Notes: a model not told the origin generated them from the sequence alone. DNA of 64,000 bases from DASXQK01 sp963724385 (GCA_963724385.1 CAVRUJ010000001.1:2418001-2482000), one strand, 5' to 3'. Counted from the stretch's first letter, positions 25,503 through 35,208 are shown. A program made the numbers and translations.

Positions 25503-26426
25503 ATGATGCGGATTGCCCGCCTGGCGATGCTGTTCCTGGCGCTCGGGCTCTCTGCCTGCGCCGAGACCACTCTGGTCGTCGACCAGACCAAGGTCTTAAC
25601 CCAGCAGCCCGCGCCGAGCTATGGCTACAAGGTGGGCCAGCCGTATCAGGTGGACGGGGTCTGGTACTATCCCGCGGTCAACTACGACTATGACGAAACG
25701 GGCATCGCTTCCTGGTATGGGCCCGGCTTCGCCGGTCAGATGACGGCGAGCGGGGAAGTCTATGATCAGAACGCGCTGACCGCGGCGCACAAGACGCTGC
25801 CGCTTCCCACGCTGGTCCGGGTGACCAATCTCGAGAACGGCCGGCAGATCCAACTGCGCATCAACGACCGCGGGCCGTTCGTGAACAATCGCATCATCGA
25901 CGTGTCGTACCGCGCCGCCCAGCTTTTGGGCATGGACATCAACGGCACCGCAAGGGTGCGGGTGCAGATCATGGCGGAGGAAAGCCGGCAGCTCGCCGCA
26001 CGCCTCGGCGCGACCGACGCCGGCTTCGCTCCCGCCAAGGTCGCGGCGGCGCCGGCACCGAAAGTCGTCGTCCAGCCGTTGGCGGGCGGAACCCAGCTGG
26101 CGTCAGTAGCTCCCGATGCGCCGAAATCCTTGCTCGGCCAGGCGACGGGACCGCTGCCCCAGCCGAGCACCACGGTGGTCATTCAGCCGGTCCATCCGAC
26201 AAACCTGTTCGTTCAGGCGGGGGCCTTCCTGCAGATCGCCAACGCCGACCATCTGAGGGCAAGGCTCTCCGGAATCGCCGCCGCGCGCATCATCCCGGTT
26301 CAACTGGGAGCGCAAAGATTCTATCGTGTGCGCCTGGGCCCGATCGGCACCGTCGCCGATGCCGACCGCGTGCTGGGTCAGGTTATCGCCATGGGAAACA
26401 GGGACGCCCGCCTGATCGTCGAGTGA
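25503..26426 (+). CDS. rlpA: RlpA-like septal ring lytic transglycosylase with SPOR domain
   Basis: 307 residues. Lipoprotein signal (AMLFLALGLSACAETT), then the double-psi beta-barrel (TGIASWYGPGFAGQMTASGE ... RINDRGPFVNNRIIDVSYRA), a Pro/Ala linker and a C-terminal SPOR domain (about 233-305, NLFVQAGAFLQIANADHL) that binds denuded glycan at the septum. Between mltB-like and dacC-like genes, so a peptidoglycan-remodelling group. A Met 11 codons upstream is an alternative start. Confidence 0.92.
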   Translation: MMRIARLAMLFLALGLSACAETTLVVDQTKVLTQQPAPSYGYKVGQPYQVDGVWYYPAVNYDYDETGIASWYGPGFAGQMTASGEVYDQNALTAAHKTLPLPTLVRVTNLENGRQIQLRINDRGPFVNNRIIDVSYRAAQLLGMDINGTARVRVQIMAEESRQLAARLGATDAGFAPAKVAAAPAPKVVVQPLAGGTQLASVAPDAPKSLLGQATGPLPQPSTTVVIQPVHPTNLFVQAGAFLQIANADHLRARLSGIAAARIIPVQLGAQRFYRVRLGPIGTVADADRVLGQVIAMGNRDARLIVE

Positions 26427-26469
26427 CGGGCCGCCGCGTTGCCCGATGCCTCGGAACCTGAGAGGAAAA

Positions 26470-27594
26470 ATGAAGCACCTCGTTCTCTGCCTGCTGTTCC
26501 TGTCGGCCTTCTTTGCAGTGTCCGCCTCGGCGGAGGACATCCAGACCGACGCCCATGTGGCCTACATCGTCGACTACCAGACCGGCGCCGTGATGCTGGA
26601 CAAGAACGGCGAGGAGCGGATCGAACCCGCCTCCCTCACCAAGCTGATGACCGTCTATCTGCTGTTCGAACAGCTGAAGAGCGGGAAGATGAAACTCTCG
26701 GACATGTTGACCGTGTCCGAGACGGCCTGGCGGATGCAGGGTTCCAAGATGTTCGTCGAGCTGGGCAACCAGATTCGCCTCGAGGACCTGCTGCGCGGCA
26801 TCATCGTGCAATCCGGCAATGATGCCTGCGTGGTCGTCGCCGAGGCCATGGCCGGCAGCGAGCAGGCCTTCGCCGAACGGATGAACGCCCAGGCCAAAGC
26901 CTTCGGCATGAACGGAACCCATTTCGTCAATTCCACCGGCTGGCCGGACCCGGACCACTACACCACCGGGCACGACCTTGCCATTCTGGCGCGCCACGTG
27001 GTCACCGACTTCCCCGAGTACTACCACTACTTCTCGGAAATCGACTTCACCTACCACGGCATCAAGCAGGGCAACCGCAACCCGCTTTTGTACAAGAACG
27101 TAGGCGCGGACGGCCTCAAGACCGGCCATGCGGAAGGACCGGGCTACAGCCTCGTGGCTTCAGGTCAGCAGGAAGGCCGGCGGGTCATCATGGTCGTCCA
27201 GGGTCTGGACAGCAAACAGGCGCGCTCCGACGAAGCGGTCACCCTGTGGGAATGGGCCTTTCGCAATTTCGAGGACGACCGCATCGTGAAGGCGGGGGCG
27301 CCGTTGGTCGATGCGCCGGTCTGGATGAGCGAATCGCCGAGCGTGCCGCTGGCGGCCAAGTCGGACCTGGTGCTGACGCTGCCTCGCGGAACTCGCGACC
27401 AGGTGAAGGCGACGGCGGTCTTCGACGGGCCGCTGCCGGCACCCGTCGTCGCCGGAAGCGAAGTTGGCATACTGCGCATCGAGGCGCCCGGCATGTCGCC
27501 TGTCGAGGTGCCCTTGGTCACCGCCGGGCATGCCGAACGCCTGGGTGCCTTTCGGCGCATGATCTTGGCGGCGCGCCATCTGATCCTGGGCTGA
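26470..27594 (+). CDS. dacC: D-alanyl-D-alanine carboxypeptidase (PBP5/6 type)
   Basis: 374 residues with signal peptide (LVLCLLFLSAFFAVSASAED). Penicillin-binding motifs: SxxK in PASLTKLMT, SxN in VQSGNDACV and KTG in GLKTGHAEG. The C-terminal PBP5-associated domain follows (about 285-350). It trims the terminal D-Ala from muropeptides. GAGGAAAA precedes the ATG. Head of a conserved alphaproteobacterial run dacC-tmk-holB-metG-tatD-MBL. Confidence 0.93.
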   Translation: MKHLVLCLLFLSAFFAVSASAEDIQTDAHVAYIVDYQTGAVMLDKNGEERIEPASLTKLMTVYLLFEQLKSGKMKLSDMLTVSETAWRMQGSKMFVELGNQIRLEDLLRGIIVQSGNDACVVVAEAMAGSEQAFAERMNAQAKAFGMNGTHFVNSTGWPDPDHYTTGHDLAILARHVVTDFPEYYHYFSEIDFTYHGIKQGNRNPLLYKNVGADGLKTGHAEGPGYSLVASGQQEGRRVIMVVQGLDSKQARSDEAVTLWEWAFRNFEDDRIVKAGAPLVDAPVWMSESPSVPLAAKSDLVLTLPRGTRDQVKATAVFDGPLPAPVVAGSEVGILRIEAPGMSPVEVPLVTAGHAERLGAFRRMILAARHLILG

Positions 27595-27599
27595 GCCCC

Positions 27600-28238
27600 A
27601 TGACCGGCCCGGCCCGCTTCATCACGCTCGAAGGGGGAGAAGGGGCGGGCAAGTCGACCCAGGCGCGCAGGTTGGCGGCGGCGTTGCGCCACGGGGGCCT
27701 GGAGGTGGTCGAAACCCGCGAGCCGGGCGGGTCTCCGGGAGCGGAGGAGATTCGCCGGCTCTTGACCACCGGCGAAGCGGGCCGTTGGTCGCCCATGGCC
27801 GAGACCCTGCTGAATTTCGCCGCCCGGGCCGATCACATCCGGCGGACCATTCGGCCGGCGCTTGCGGCCGGCCGCTGGGTGATCTCGGACCGCTTCGCGG
27901 ATTCGACCATGGCCTATCAGGGCTATGGCCATGGCGTGGATCGCGGCTTCATCGCCACCCTCGCGGAGGCGGTTCTGGGTTCGCTGAAGCCCGACCTCAC
28001 CTTGATCTTCGACCTGCCGGTTGGGCAAGGCCTTGCCCGCGCCGCTGGCCGCAAGGGCGGGGAGGACCGTTACGAGAAGATGGACCGCGATTTTCACGAG
28101 GCGCTGCGGCAGGGCTTTCTGGTTATTGCCGCGGCCGAGCCCGGGCGCTGCGCGGTGATCGACGCTTCTGGGGACGAGGCGGCGACCTGGGCGCGCATCG
28201 CGGCGGCAGTGAACCAGCGCCTGGGCGTTTCGCTATAG
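27600..28238 (+). CDS. tmk: Thymidylate kinase
   Basis: 212 residues. P-loop FITLEGGEGAGKSTQARRLA, DR motif WVISDRFADSTMAYQGYG and the LID region AAGRKGGEDRYEKM. It phosphorylates dTMP to dTDP. Start ATG 27600 lies 5 bp after the dacC stop. Confidence 0.95.
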   Translation: MTGPARFITLEGGEGAGKSTQARRLAAALRHGGLEVVETREPGGSPGAEEIRRLLTTGEAGRWSPMAETLLNFAARADHIRRTIRPALAAGRWVISDRFADSTMAYQGYGHGVDRGFIATLAEAVLGSLKPDLTLIFDLPVGQGLARAAGRKGGEDRYEKMDRDFHEALRQGFLVIAAAEPGRCAVIDASGDEAATWARIAAAVNQRLGVSL

Positions 28239-28245
28239 TCGCGCC

Positions 28246-29310
28246 ATGGAGCCCCAGGAGAATTTCGAACTCGTCGGCCAGGAAGCATCCGAACGCGTCT
28301 TGTTGCAAAGCGCCCTCTCGGGCCGGCTTCACCATGCCTGGCTGCTGACCGGCCCACGGGGCATCGGCAAGGCCACGCTCGCCTTCCGCTTCGCGCGCTT
28401 CCTCCTTGCCGGTGCCGGCGCCGAAGCCGACGGGCTTTTCGGCGAAGGGCCATCCAGCCTGGCCCTCGACCCGCGCCATCCCGTCTTCCGCCTGGTGGCG
28501 AGCGGCGGCCATCCCGACTTGCGTCTTGTCGCCCGCAGCCCAAATCCCAAGACAGGCCGGATGCGCGGCGAAATCGTGGTCGATGACGTGCGCGATGCCG
28601 TGAGCTTCCTGCGTCTCACTCCATCCGAAGGCGGCTGGCGCGTGGTGATCGTGGACGGGGCCGAGGAGATGAACCGCAATGCCGGCAACGCCCTTCTGAA
28701 AATCCTGGAGGAGCCGCCTGCGCGCGCCGTGCTCCTGCTCGTCAGCCATTCGCCGGGCCGCTTGCTGCCCACGGTGCGTTCGCGCTGCCGGCGCCTTGCC
28801 CTGCGCCCTCTCGACGACGAGGCAATCGCCGGCTATCTCGGCCGGACCATGCCCGAGCTCGGCGTGGCGGACCGGGGACTTCTCCTGCGCTTGGCCTCTG
28901 GAAGCATCGGCCGGGCTCTCTCCCTTTCACAATCTGGCGGGCTGGAGCTCTACCGCGACATCGTGGGTTTGCTGTTGTCGCTGCCGCGCCTCGACGGCGC
29001 GGCGCTCAATCAAATGGCGGATCGCCTCGGGCGCAGCGGGGCCGACGACGCTTTCCGTTCGGCCGCCGAGCTGCTGACCGGCTGGCTCGCCCGCATGCTC
29101 CGCCAAAGAGCGACGGGCCGGCAGGAAGCCGAGATCCTGGCCGGCGAGGCAAGCTGCATGGACCGGTTGGGCCGCAGCGTGGGGCTGGACCGCTGGTTCG
29201 CCTTTCTCGAAGCGACCGAGCGGCAGTTCGCGCTTATCGATCCTCTCAACCTCGACCGGCGCCTTGTCTGGATCGGGACCATGCTCCAGCTCCAGCAATT
29301 GGCGGCCTGA
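28246..29310 (+). CDS. holB: DNA polymerase III subunit delta'
   Basis: 354 residues. AAA+ clamp-loader fold with P-loop-like LLTGPRGIGKATLAFRFA, VVIVDGAEEMNRNAGNALLK (Walker B region), LEEPPARAVLLLVSHSPGRLLPTVRSRC (sensor/SRC-like motif). Operon position after tmk is standard. Starts 7 bp after the tmk stop. Confidence 0.94.
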   Translation: MEPQENFELVGQEASERVLLQSALSGRLHHAWLLTGPRGIGKATLAFRFARFLLAGAGAEADGLFGEGPSSLALDPRHPVFRLVASGGHPDLRLVARSPNPKTGRMRGEIVVDDVRDAVSFLRLTPSEGGWRVVIVDGAEEMNRNAGNALLKILEEPPARAVLLLVSHSPGRLLPTVRSRCRRLALRPLDDEAIAGYLGRTMPELGVADRGLLLRLASGSIGRALSLSQSGGLELYRDIVGLLLSLPRLDGAALNQMADRLGRSGADDAFRSAAELLTGWLARMLRQRATGRQEAEILAGEASCMDRLGRSVGLDRWFAFLEATERQFALIDPLNLDRRLVWIGTMLQLQQLAA

Positions 29311-29379
29311 CTTAAGGTCCCCCGCGACCTTGCCTCCGCCAACCGCCTGTGGGAAAAGGGCCGCCCATCCGGAGGAACC

Positions 29380-30921
29380 ATGGCCGAGAGCCGCTACTAT
29401 CTGACCACGCCGATCTATTACGTAAACGATTCGCCCCATATCGGTCACGCATACACGACGCTCGCCTGCGACGTGCTGGCCCGTTTCATGCGCCTCGACG
29501 GACGCGACGTCCTGTTCCTCACCGGCACCGACGAGCATGGCCAGAAAGTGGAGAAGTCGGCCGCCGCCGCAGGCATGGACCCTCAGGCTTTCACCGACAA
29601 GGTCTCGCAGAATTTCCGCGACTTGGCGGCGCGGATGAATTTCAGCAACGACGACTTCATCCGCACGACGGAGCCGCGGCATATCCGTTCCTGCCAGGCG
29701 CTGTGGCGCCGGCTGAAGGAAAACGGCCAGATCTACCTGGGCAAATACGCTGGTTGGTACGCCGTGCGCGACGAGGCGTTCTATGGCGAGGACGAACTGA
29801 CGACGGGTCCCGACGGCCGCAAGCGTGCACCCTCCGGTGCCGAGGTCGAATGGGTCGAAGAGCCCAGCTATTTCTTCCGTCTGTCCGAATGGCAGGACAA
29901 GCTGCTCGCCTTCTACGCCGCCAATCCCGAATTCATCGCGCCCGAGAGCCGGCGCAACGAGGTGCTGAGCTTCGTCAAGGGCGGGCTCAACGACCTGTCG
30001 ATCTCGCGCACCAGCTTCAAATGGGGCGTGCCGGTTCCCGACGAGCCCGCCCACATCATGTATGTGTGGTTCGATGCGCTGATCAACTACATCACCGCGG
30101 CGGGCTTTCCCGACGTGGAGGGCGAGCTGTACCGACGATACTGGCCCGCCGACCTGCACATGGTCGGCAAGGATATCCTGCGCTTCCACGCGGTCTATTG
30201 GCCGGCCTTCCTGATGGCGGCCGACCTGCCCCCGCCGCGGCGGGTCTATGCCCATGGCTGGTGGACCAATGAAGGGCAGAAGATCTCCAAGTCGCTGGGC
30301 AACGTCATCGATCCCCTGAAGCTGATCGAGCGCTACGGCCTCGATCCCGTGCGCTATTTCCTGCTGCGGGAGATCCCCTTCGGCCATGACGGCGATTTCT
30401 CCCACCGCGCCATGGTCGGGCGCCTCAACGGCGACCTCGCCAATGGCTTGGGCAATCTTGCCCAACGCACGCTGTCCATGATCGCGAGCAACTGCGGGGG
30501 CAGGCTGCCGGCGCCCGGCGCCCTCGCGGCCGCCGACGAGGCTCTGCTGTCGGGAGCGCGCGCGCTCCATGGCCGGCTTGCCGCCGAGATCGAGCGCCAG
30601 GCTTTCCATCTGGCACTGGAAACGTTGTGGCAGGTCGTCGGTGCCGGCGACCGCTACTTCAACGACCAGGCGCCTTGGGTGTTGCGCAAGACGGATACGA
30701 CGCGCATGGGGACGGTCCTCTATGTCGTCGTCGAAGCGCTGCGGCGCCTGGCGATCCTCGCTCAACCCTTCATGCCCGGATCCTGTGGCAGACTGCTTGA
30801 CCAATTGGCCGTGCCGGGGGAGCGCCGACGCTTTGCCGACCTCGAACAGATGATCCCGCCCGGCACGGCGCTGCCGAAACCCCAGGGTGTGTTCCCGCGA
30901 TTCGTCGAAGCGGCGGAATGA
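29380..30921 (+). CDS. metG: Methionyl-tRNA synthetase
   Basis: 513 residues, class I synthetase: YYVNDSPHIGHAYT (HIGH), FLTGTDEHGQKVEKSA, HGWWTNEGQKISKSLGN (KMSKS-type loop as KISKS) and a C-terminal anticodon-binding helical domain. No zinc-knuckle Cys set and no C-terminal tRNA-binding appendage, so it is the short type. GGAGGAACC precedes the ATG. Confidence 0.96.
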   Translation: MAESRYYLTTPIYYVNDSPHIGHAYTTLACDVLARFMRLDGRDVLFLTGTDEHGQKVEKSAAAAGMDPQAFTDKVSQNFRDLAARMNFSNDDFIRTTEPRHIRSCQALWRRLKENGQIYLGKYAGWYAVRDEAFYGEDELTTGPDGRKRAPSGAEVEWVEEPSYFFRLSEWQDKLLAFYAANPEFIAPESRRNEVLSFVKGGLNDLSISRTSFKWGVPVPDEPAHIMYVWFDALINYITAAGFPDVEGELYRRYWPADLHMVGKDILRFHAVYWPAFLMAADLPPPRRVYAHGWWTNEGQKISKSLGNVIDPLKLIERYGLDPVRYFLLREIPFGHDGDFSHRAMVGRLNGDLANGLGNLAQRTLSMIASNCGGRLPAPGALAAADEALLSGARALHGRLAAEIERQAFHLALETLWQVVGAGDRYFNDQAPWVLRKTDTTRMGTVLYVVVEALRRLAILAQPFMPGSCGRLLDQLAVPGERRRFADLEQMIPPGTALPKPQGVFPRFVEAAE

Positions 30922-31721
30922 GCGAAAGCGCAGGCGGCCGCCCGATGCTGGTGGACAGCCATTGTCATCTCGACTTCCCGGAATTCGCGCCGGAGCTGGA
31001 CGAGGTCGTGGCTAGGGCGCGAGCCGCGGGCGTCGGCGGCATGGTCACGATCTGCACGCGGCTCACCGAATTCGAACGGGTCTTGGCCGTCGCCGATCGC
31101 TTCGACGATGTCTGGTGTTCGGTCGGGATTCATCCGCACGAGGCGGCGAACGAGCCCGACACGCTAGCCGCAGAGATTGCGGCGCTCGCTCGCCATCCCA
31201 AGGTCGTGGGCATCGGAGAGACGGGCCTCGACTATCACTACGACCGCAGTCCCCGGGATCGCCAGCGCGAGCTGTTCCGCCGTCACATCGAGGCCTCGCG
31301 CCTGTCTGGCCTGCCTATCATCGTGCACAGCCGGAATGCCGAGGAGGATACGGCGGCGCTCCTGGAAGAGGGTGCTGAGCAGGGCGGGCTCACCGGCCTC
31401 ATCCATTGCTTCACCTCGACCCGTCTTCTGGCCGAGCGCGCATTGGCCCTCGGGTTCTGCATCTCGTTCTCGGGCATTGTCACTTTTCGCAATGCCGAGG
31501 ATCTTCGCGCCATCGCCAGGGAAATCCCAGAGGACCGCCTGTTGGTGGAGACCGATTCCCCCTATTTGGCGCCTATTCCCCAGCGCGGAAAGCGCAACGA
31601 ACCCGCCTTTGTCGCCCACACCGCGGCTTTCCTCGCCGGTCTTCGTGGCGAGAGCGTGGAGGCTCTGGCGGCGCGCACCACGGCCAATTTCCGGCGCCTT
31701 TTCCCAAAGGCGAAGCCATGA
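30918..31721 (+). CDS. tatD: TatD-family metal-dependent hydrolase
   Basis: 267 residues, TIM-barrel: MLVDSHCHLDFPEF (HxH), GIGETGLDYHYD (Glu), PIIVHSRNAEEDT (His), IHCFTSTRLLAERAL (His) and LLVETDSPYLAPIP (Asp). Putative Mg-dependent DNase / RNA-end processing enzyme. Overlaps metG by ATGA. Confidence 0.94.
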   Translation: MSESAGGRPMLVDSHCHLDFPEFAPELDEVVARARAAGVGGMVTICTRLTEFERVLAVADRFDDVWCSVGIHPHEAANEPDTLAAEIAALARHPKVVGIGETGLDYHYDRSPRDRQRELFRRHIEASRLSGLPIIVHSRNAEEDTAALLEEGAEQGGLTGLIHCFTSTRLLAERALALGFCISFSGIVTFRNAEDLRAIAREIPEDRLLVETDSPYLAPIPQRGKRNEPAFVAHTAAFLAGLRGESVEALAARTTANFRRLFPKAKP

Positions 31722-32500
31722 TGCGGGTGGTCGTGCTCGGCTGCGGCGGGTCGGGCGGCGTGCCGCTGGTGGGGGGCGAGTGGGGGGCCTGCAATCCGGC
31801 CAACCCCCGGAACCGTCGCCGGCGCGTGTCCGTCCATGTCGCGGCCGATGACGTCTCCGTTCTGATTGACGCTTCCCCCGATCTGCGCATGCAGCTTCTC
31901 GATGCCGACATCCATCGGCTGGACGCCGTGCTGTTCACCCATGAACATGCCGATCACTGTCACGGCATCGACGACCTGCGCTACCTGCGCCGCGCATCGG
32001 GGGCTCCGCCGTTGGAAGCCTGGGCGCGTCGCAGCACGCTTGCAGCCCTCGAGAGCCGGTTCGGCTACATCTTCCGCCAGAACAGGGAAGCCTCGGGCGT
32101 CCTCTATCGCCCATTCTTGAAGGCCCGTACGATCGATGGGCCCTTCGCTGTCGGCCCCCTGAAGATCGTTCCCTTCGAGCAGCAGCATGGGCTCGGTGCC
32201 ACAACCACCGGGTTTCGCATCGGTGCCATGGCCTATTCGACCGATGTCGTGGGGCTCGACGAGGTCGCTTTCTCGGTCCTTGCCGGGCTCGACCTCTGGA
32301 TCGTCGATTGCCTGCGCTTCGAGCCTCACCCGACCCACGCGCATTTCGACCTGGTCATGTCCTGGGTCGAGCGCCTGAAGCCGAAGCGCACGCTGCTCAC
32401 CCATCTCAACCATCAATCCGATTACGACGAGGTCGCCCGACGCTGTCCTCCAGGAGTCGAGCCGGCCTATGACGGCCTGACGGTCGACATTCCGGGTTAG
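31718..32500 (+). CDS. MBL-fold metallohydrolase, PhnP/RNase Z-like
   Basis: 260 residues. HTHEHADH-type motif as LFTHEHADHCHGIDDLR, further ligands in STDVVGLDE (Asp) and LLTHLNHQSDYDEV (His), and N-terminal VLGCGGSGGVPLVGG. Probably a phosphodiesterase of the PhnP-like group; the gene follows tatD in many alphaproteobacteria. Overlaps tatD by ATGA. Confidence 0.9.
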   Translation: MMRVVVLGCGGSGGVPLVGGEWGACNPANPRNRRRRVSVHVAADDVSVLIDASPDLRMQLLDADIHRLDAVLFTHEHADHCHGIDDLRYLRRASGAPPLEAWARRSTLAALESRFGYIFRQNREASGVLYRPFLKARTIDGPFAVGPLKIVPFEQQHGLGATTTGFRIGAMAYSTDVVGLDEVAFSVLAGLDLWIVDCLRFEPHPTHAHFDLVMSWVERLKPKRTLLTHLNHQSDYDEVARRCPPGVEPAYDGLTVDIPG

Positions 32501-32513
32501 GCGAAATCCGGGG

Positions 32514-33449
32514 TCAAGCCGCCGGCACCTCGAGCGCGAATTGCCGCTCCTCCACGAACCGGTCGAGGCCGGTGGCGACACCGCGCACCTCCACGGCAAT
32601 CCGCCAGGAGCCGCCCTGCCGCTCGATGCGATAGAGGTGATAGCGCGCCGGGTCGTGATGGGCCGTGGGCCTTGCCGAGGCAGAGGGCACGCTCACCACG
32701 GGCACTTTGCCCGCGGGCGTCGGCAGATAGGTCAACCCCGACATATGGGTATGGCCGTGGAGGATCAGCTCCGCGCCCTCTGAGGCGACGACGGCGAGGA
32801 ATTCCTCGCTGTCCAGGAGCTGCTTGTGTTTATACGCCGCGCCGGAAACCGGCGGATGATGGATCAAAACTACCCGGCAGAGATCCTCTGTCCGCGTGCT
32901 CTTCAGCAGCGTCGCCAGCCGTGCCAATTGCTCGGGCCCGATGCGTCCGGCTGCCATATGGGGCGGCATGGGCTCGGCCGTCGATATGCCGATCAGCGCC
33001 AGGGGCCCTCGTCGTCTGAGAAAAGGGAAATCCGAAGGGCCCTCCGCCGGCTGCTCCGCGCCATCGGGCCGGATGCCCGCCATGTAGGGCGCCCAGAGGC
33101 CCAGCGAGGCTTTCCAGGCAACGGGCACATAGGCATCGTGGTTGCCGGGTATCACCGTGACATCGGCCGGCGGGCCCAGTGCCGCGAGCCAGGCACCGGC
33201 GCGCTTGAACTCGCTGGGCAGCGAGATGTTCACAAGATCGCCGGTGACCGCGATGTGGTCGGCCTTTTTGCCATGAAGGTCGGCCACCAGCGCGTTGAGC
33301 ACTGGCGCAATGTGGACGGACTTCCGCCGCAACTGCCAGGACAGGAGACCGAGAATGCGCTTCGAAAGCAATGCGCCGGGCCACGGAATGCCCACATCGC
33401 CCAAATGCACGTCTGACAGATGAGCGAGAGTGAACATGGGCCCGTTCAT
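32514..33449 (-). CDS. Calcineurin-like metallophosphoesterase
   Basis: About 311 residues. Ordered metal-ligand motifs HLSDVHLGD, AVTGDLVN, VIPGNHDAY, VVLIHHPPV and LILHGHTHMSGL. The segment VHIAPVLNALVADL is common in cyclic-nucleotide or UDP-diacylglucosamine-like phosphoesterases; substrate unknown. Start is uncertain among Met codons at 33473, 33449 and 33437. Confidence 0.88.
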   Translation of the reverse strand: MNGPMFTLAHLSDVHLGDVGIPWPGALLSKRILGLLSWQLRRKSVHIAPVLNALVADLHGKKADHIAVTGDLVNISLPSEFKRAGAWLAALGPPADVTVIPGNHDAYVPVAWKASLGLWAPYMAGIRPDGAEQPAEGPSDFPFLRRRGPLALIGISTAEPMPPHMAAGRIGPEQLARLATLLKSTRTEDLCRVVLIHHPPVSGAAYKHKQLLDSEEFLAVVASEGAELILHGHTHMSGLTYLPTPAGKVPVVSVPSASARPTAHHDPARYHLYRIERQGGSWRIAVEVRGVATGLDRFVEERQFALEVPAA

Positions 33450-33531
33450 GTCCCCGAACGCGTTAGCGGTCAAGGGGCCGGGTCGAAATTCGAGGGCGAA
33501 GCCGCATTGCCGGCCCTAGGGGCTGCGTGAT

Positions 33532-34389
33532 ATGGAGCCACGCTCCAGCTTCATCCGAGAGGAGCCATTGACGGAAGCGACGGAAGAAGGCCGCATGCGG
33601 CGCGATCTGCGCCTGGCTTGGCTCGATCTCGCAACGGCCGCCAAGCGTTGGCGCCTGACTGTCCATCTGGCCTGGCTCGACGTTCGGCAGCGCTACCGGC
33701 GCTCGGTTCTGGGCCCGATCTGGCTGACCGTGAGTGTGGCCTTCCAGATCGCCGCCATGGGCCTGGTTTATGGCGAGCTCTTTCACCAGGACGTTTCTCA
33801 TTACCTGCCGCGGCTGGCCTTCGGGCTCACCATGTGGGGGCTGATCTCCTCGATGGTCGCCGATGGGTGCATGTGTTTCATCTTGGCCGAAAGCTTCCTG
33901 AAGCAGGAGGCCCTGCCCAAATCCATGTTTCCCGCCCGGGTGGTGCTGCGCAGCCTGATGGTCTTCGCCCATAACCTGGTGGTACTGCTCGTCGTCATCG
34001 TGATCTTCCTGCCGCTGCCGGGCTGGATAGCCCTCCTGGCCTTGCCGGGCCTAGCGCTGATCGCGATTAACGGCATGTGGGTCGGGCTCGTGGTGGGGCT
34101 TCTCTGCACGCGTTTTCGCGACCTTCCCCCGATCGTCGGCAGCTTCATGCAGGTCGCCTTCTTTCTCACGCCGGTCATCTGGGTGCCGGAGACGCTGCAC
34201 GGAAAGTGGTGGTGGCTCGTCAGCCTCAACCCCTTCGCGAGCTTCCTGTCCATCGTTACCGATCCGCTCCTCAGCGTGCCGACGCCGGCTTCCAATTGGC
34301 TGCTCGCCCTGGTGGTTACCCTGGCCGGATGGACCACCGCCATGTTGCTGTTCGGACGGTTCCGGGCCCGAATCACCTACTGGCTCTGA
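33532..34389 (+). CDS. ABC-2 type polysaccharide/O-antigen export permease
   Basis: 285 residues with about six membrane segments. The cytoplasmic entry LAWLDVRQRYRRSVLGPIWLT is the hallmark of Wzm/KpsM/TagG-like permeases, and FLTPVIWVPETL follows near the end. It exports lipid-linked or other glycans with the ATPase encoded next, which overlaps by TGATG. No glycosyltransferases flank it, so the exported glycan is not predictable. Confidence 0.9.
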   Translation: MEPRSSFIREEPLTEATEEGRMRRDLRLAWLDLATAAKRWRLTVHLAWLDVRQRYRRSVLGPIWLTVSVAFQIAAMGLVYGELFHQDVSHYLPRLAFGLTMWGLISSMVADGCMCFILAESFLKQEALPKSMFPARVVLRSLMVFAHNLVVLLVVIVIFLPLPGWIALLALPGLALIAINGMWVGLVVGLLCTRFRDLPPIVGSFMQVAFFLTPVIWVPETLHGKWWWLVSLNPFASFLSIVTDPLLSVPTPASNWLLALVVTLAGWTTAMLLFGRFRARITYWL

Positions 34390-35132
34390 TGTCCCGGGTT
34401 GAACTCACCGATGTGGTCGTGGACTTCCCGATTTACGACGGGCGCTCGCGATCCCTTCGCCATCGGCTGCTTGGCCTGAGCGGCGGGCGCATCGGCGCGT
34501 CTGCGGGCCACGATGTCGTAGTCCACGCCCTCAGCGACATAACTCTCTCCCTCGTCGACGGGGACCGTCTCGGCCTGATCGGCCGCAATGGCGCCGGCAA
34601 GTCGACACTCCTCAGGGTGATGGCCGGAATCTATGAGCCGGTCGCCGGGCGGATCACCGTCGCGGGGCGCCTCGGCTCGCTCACCAATGTCACCATGGGC
34701 ATGGACATGGAGAGCAGCGGCTACGAGAACATCATAGTGCGCGGGTTGATGATGGGAATGTCGCGCCGGGAGACGCTCGGCCACTTGCCGGACATCGAGA
34801 GTTTCACCGAGCTGGGAGACCATCTGAGTCTGCCGCTGCGGACCTATTCGGCCGGCATGCTGCTGCGTTTGGGATTTGCCGTGTCCACCAGCCTCGAGCC
34901 GGAAATCCTGATCATCGACGAGATGATCGCCGCCGGCGACCGGACCTTTGCCGACAAGGCGGCGCAACGCCTCAACCGCCTGACGTCGGCGGCTCACATC
35001 CTGGTGGTCGCGTCCCATTCCCCCGAAACCCTGAAACGGCTGTGCAACAAGCTTGCCCTGCTGCGGGAGGGCCGGCTTGTGGAAATCGGCCCGGTCGACG
35101 AGATTCTCCGGCGCTACGAAGCCGAGGGCTAG
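34389..35132 (+). CDS. ABC exporter ATPase, Wzt-like without C-terminal domain
   Basis: 247 residues. Walker A LIGRNGAGKSTLLR, signature YSAGMLLRLGFAVS, Walker B EILIIDEMIAAGD, H-loop VVASHSPE. The N-terminal DFPIYDGRSRSLRHRLL is typical of polysaccharide exporters. It lacks the C-terminal carbohydrate-binding domain of some Wzt proteins, so substrate choice probably lies elsewhere. Confidence 0.92.
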   Translation: MSRVELTDVVVDFPIYDGRSRSLRHRLLGLSGGRIGASAGHDVVVHALSDITLSLVDGDRLGLIGRNGAGKSTLLRVMAGIYEPVAGRITVAGRLGSLTNVTMGMDMESSGYENIIVRGLMMGMSRRETLGHLPDIESFTELGDHLSLPLRTYSAGMLLRLGFAVSTSLEPEILIIDEMIAAGDRTFADKAAQRLNRLTSAAHILVVASHSPETLKRLCNKLALLREGRLVEIGPVDEILRRYEAEG

Positions 35133-35139
35133 CCCGGAG

Positions 35140-35162
35140 CTGGCAAGCCTCACCGTTGCCAG
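35140..35162 (+). terminator. Hairpin after the ABC exporter genes
   Basis: CTGGCAA (35140-35146) pairs perfectly with TTGCCAG (35156-35162) around a 9-nt loop, 8 bp after the ATPase stop. No U-run follows, so it is only a terminator candidate. Confidence 0.4.
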
Positions 35163-35208
35163 GCCGGGCATCCCCGGCTCATAATTGCCGCCCGGAAGGG
35201 AGAACCGC

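Noticed and set aside
28927..30804. 625-codon frame antisense to metG/holB
   Set aside because: Entirely antisense to conserved housekeeping genes; long only because of codon bias at high GC.
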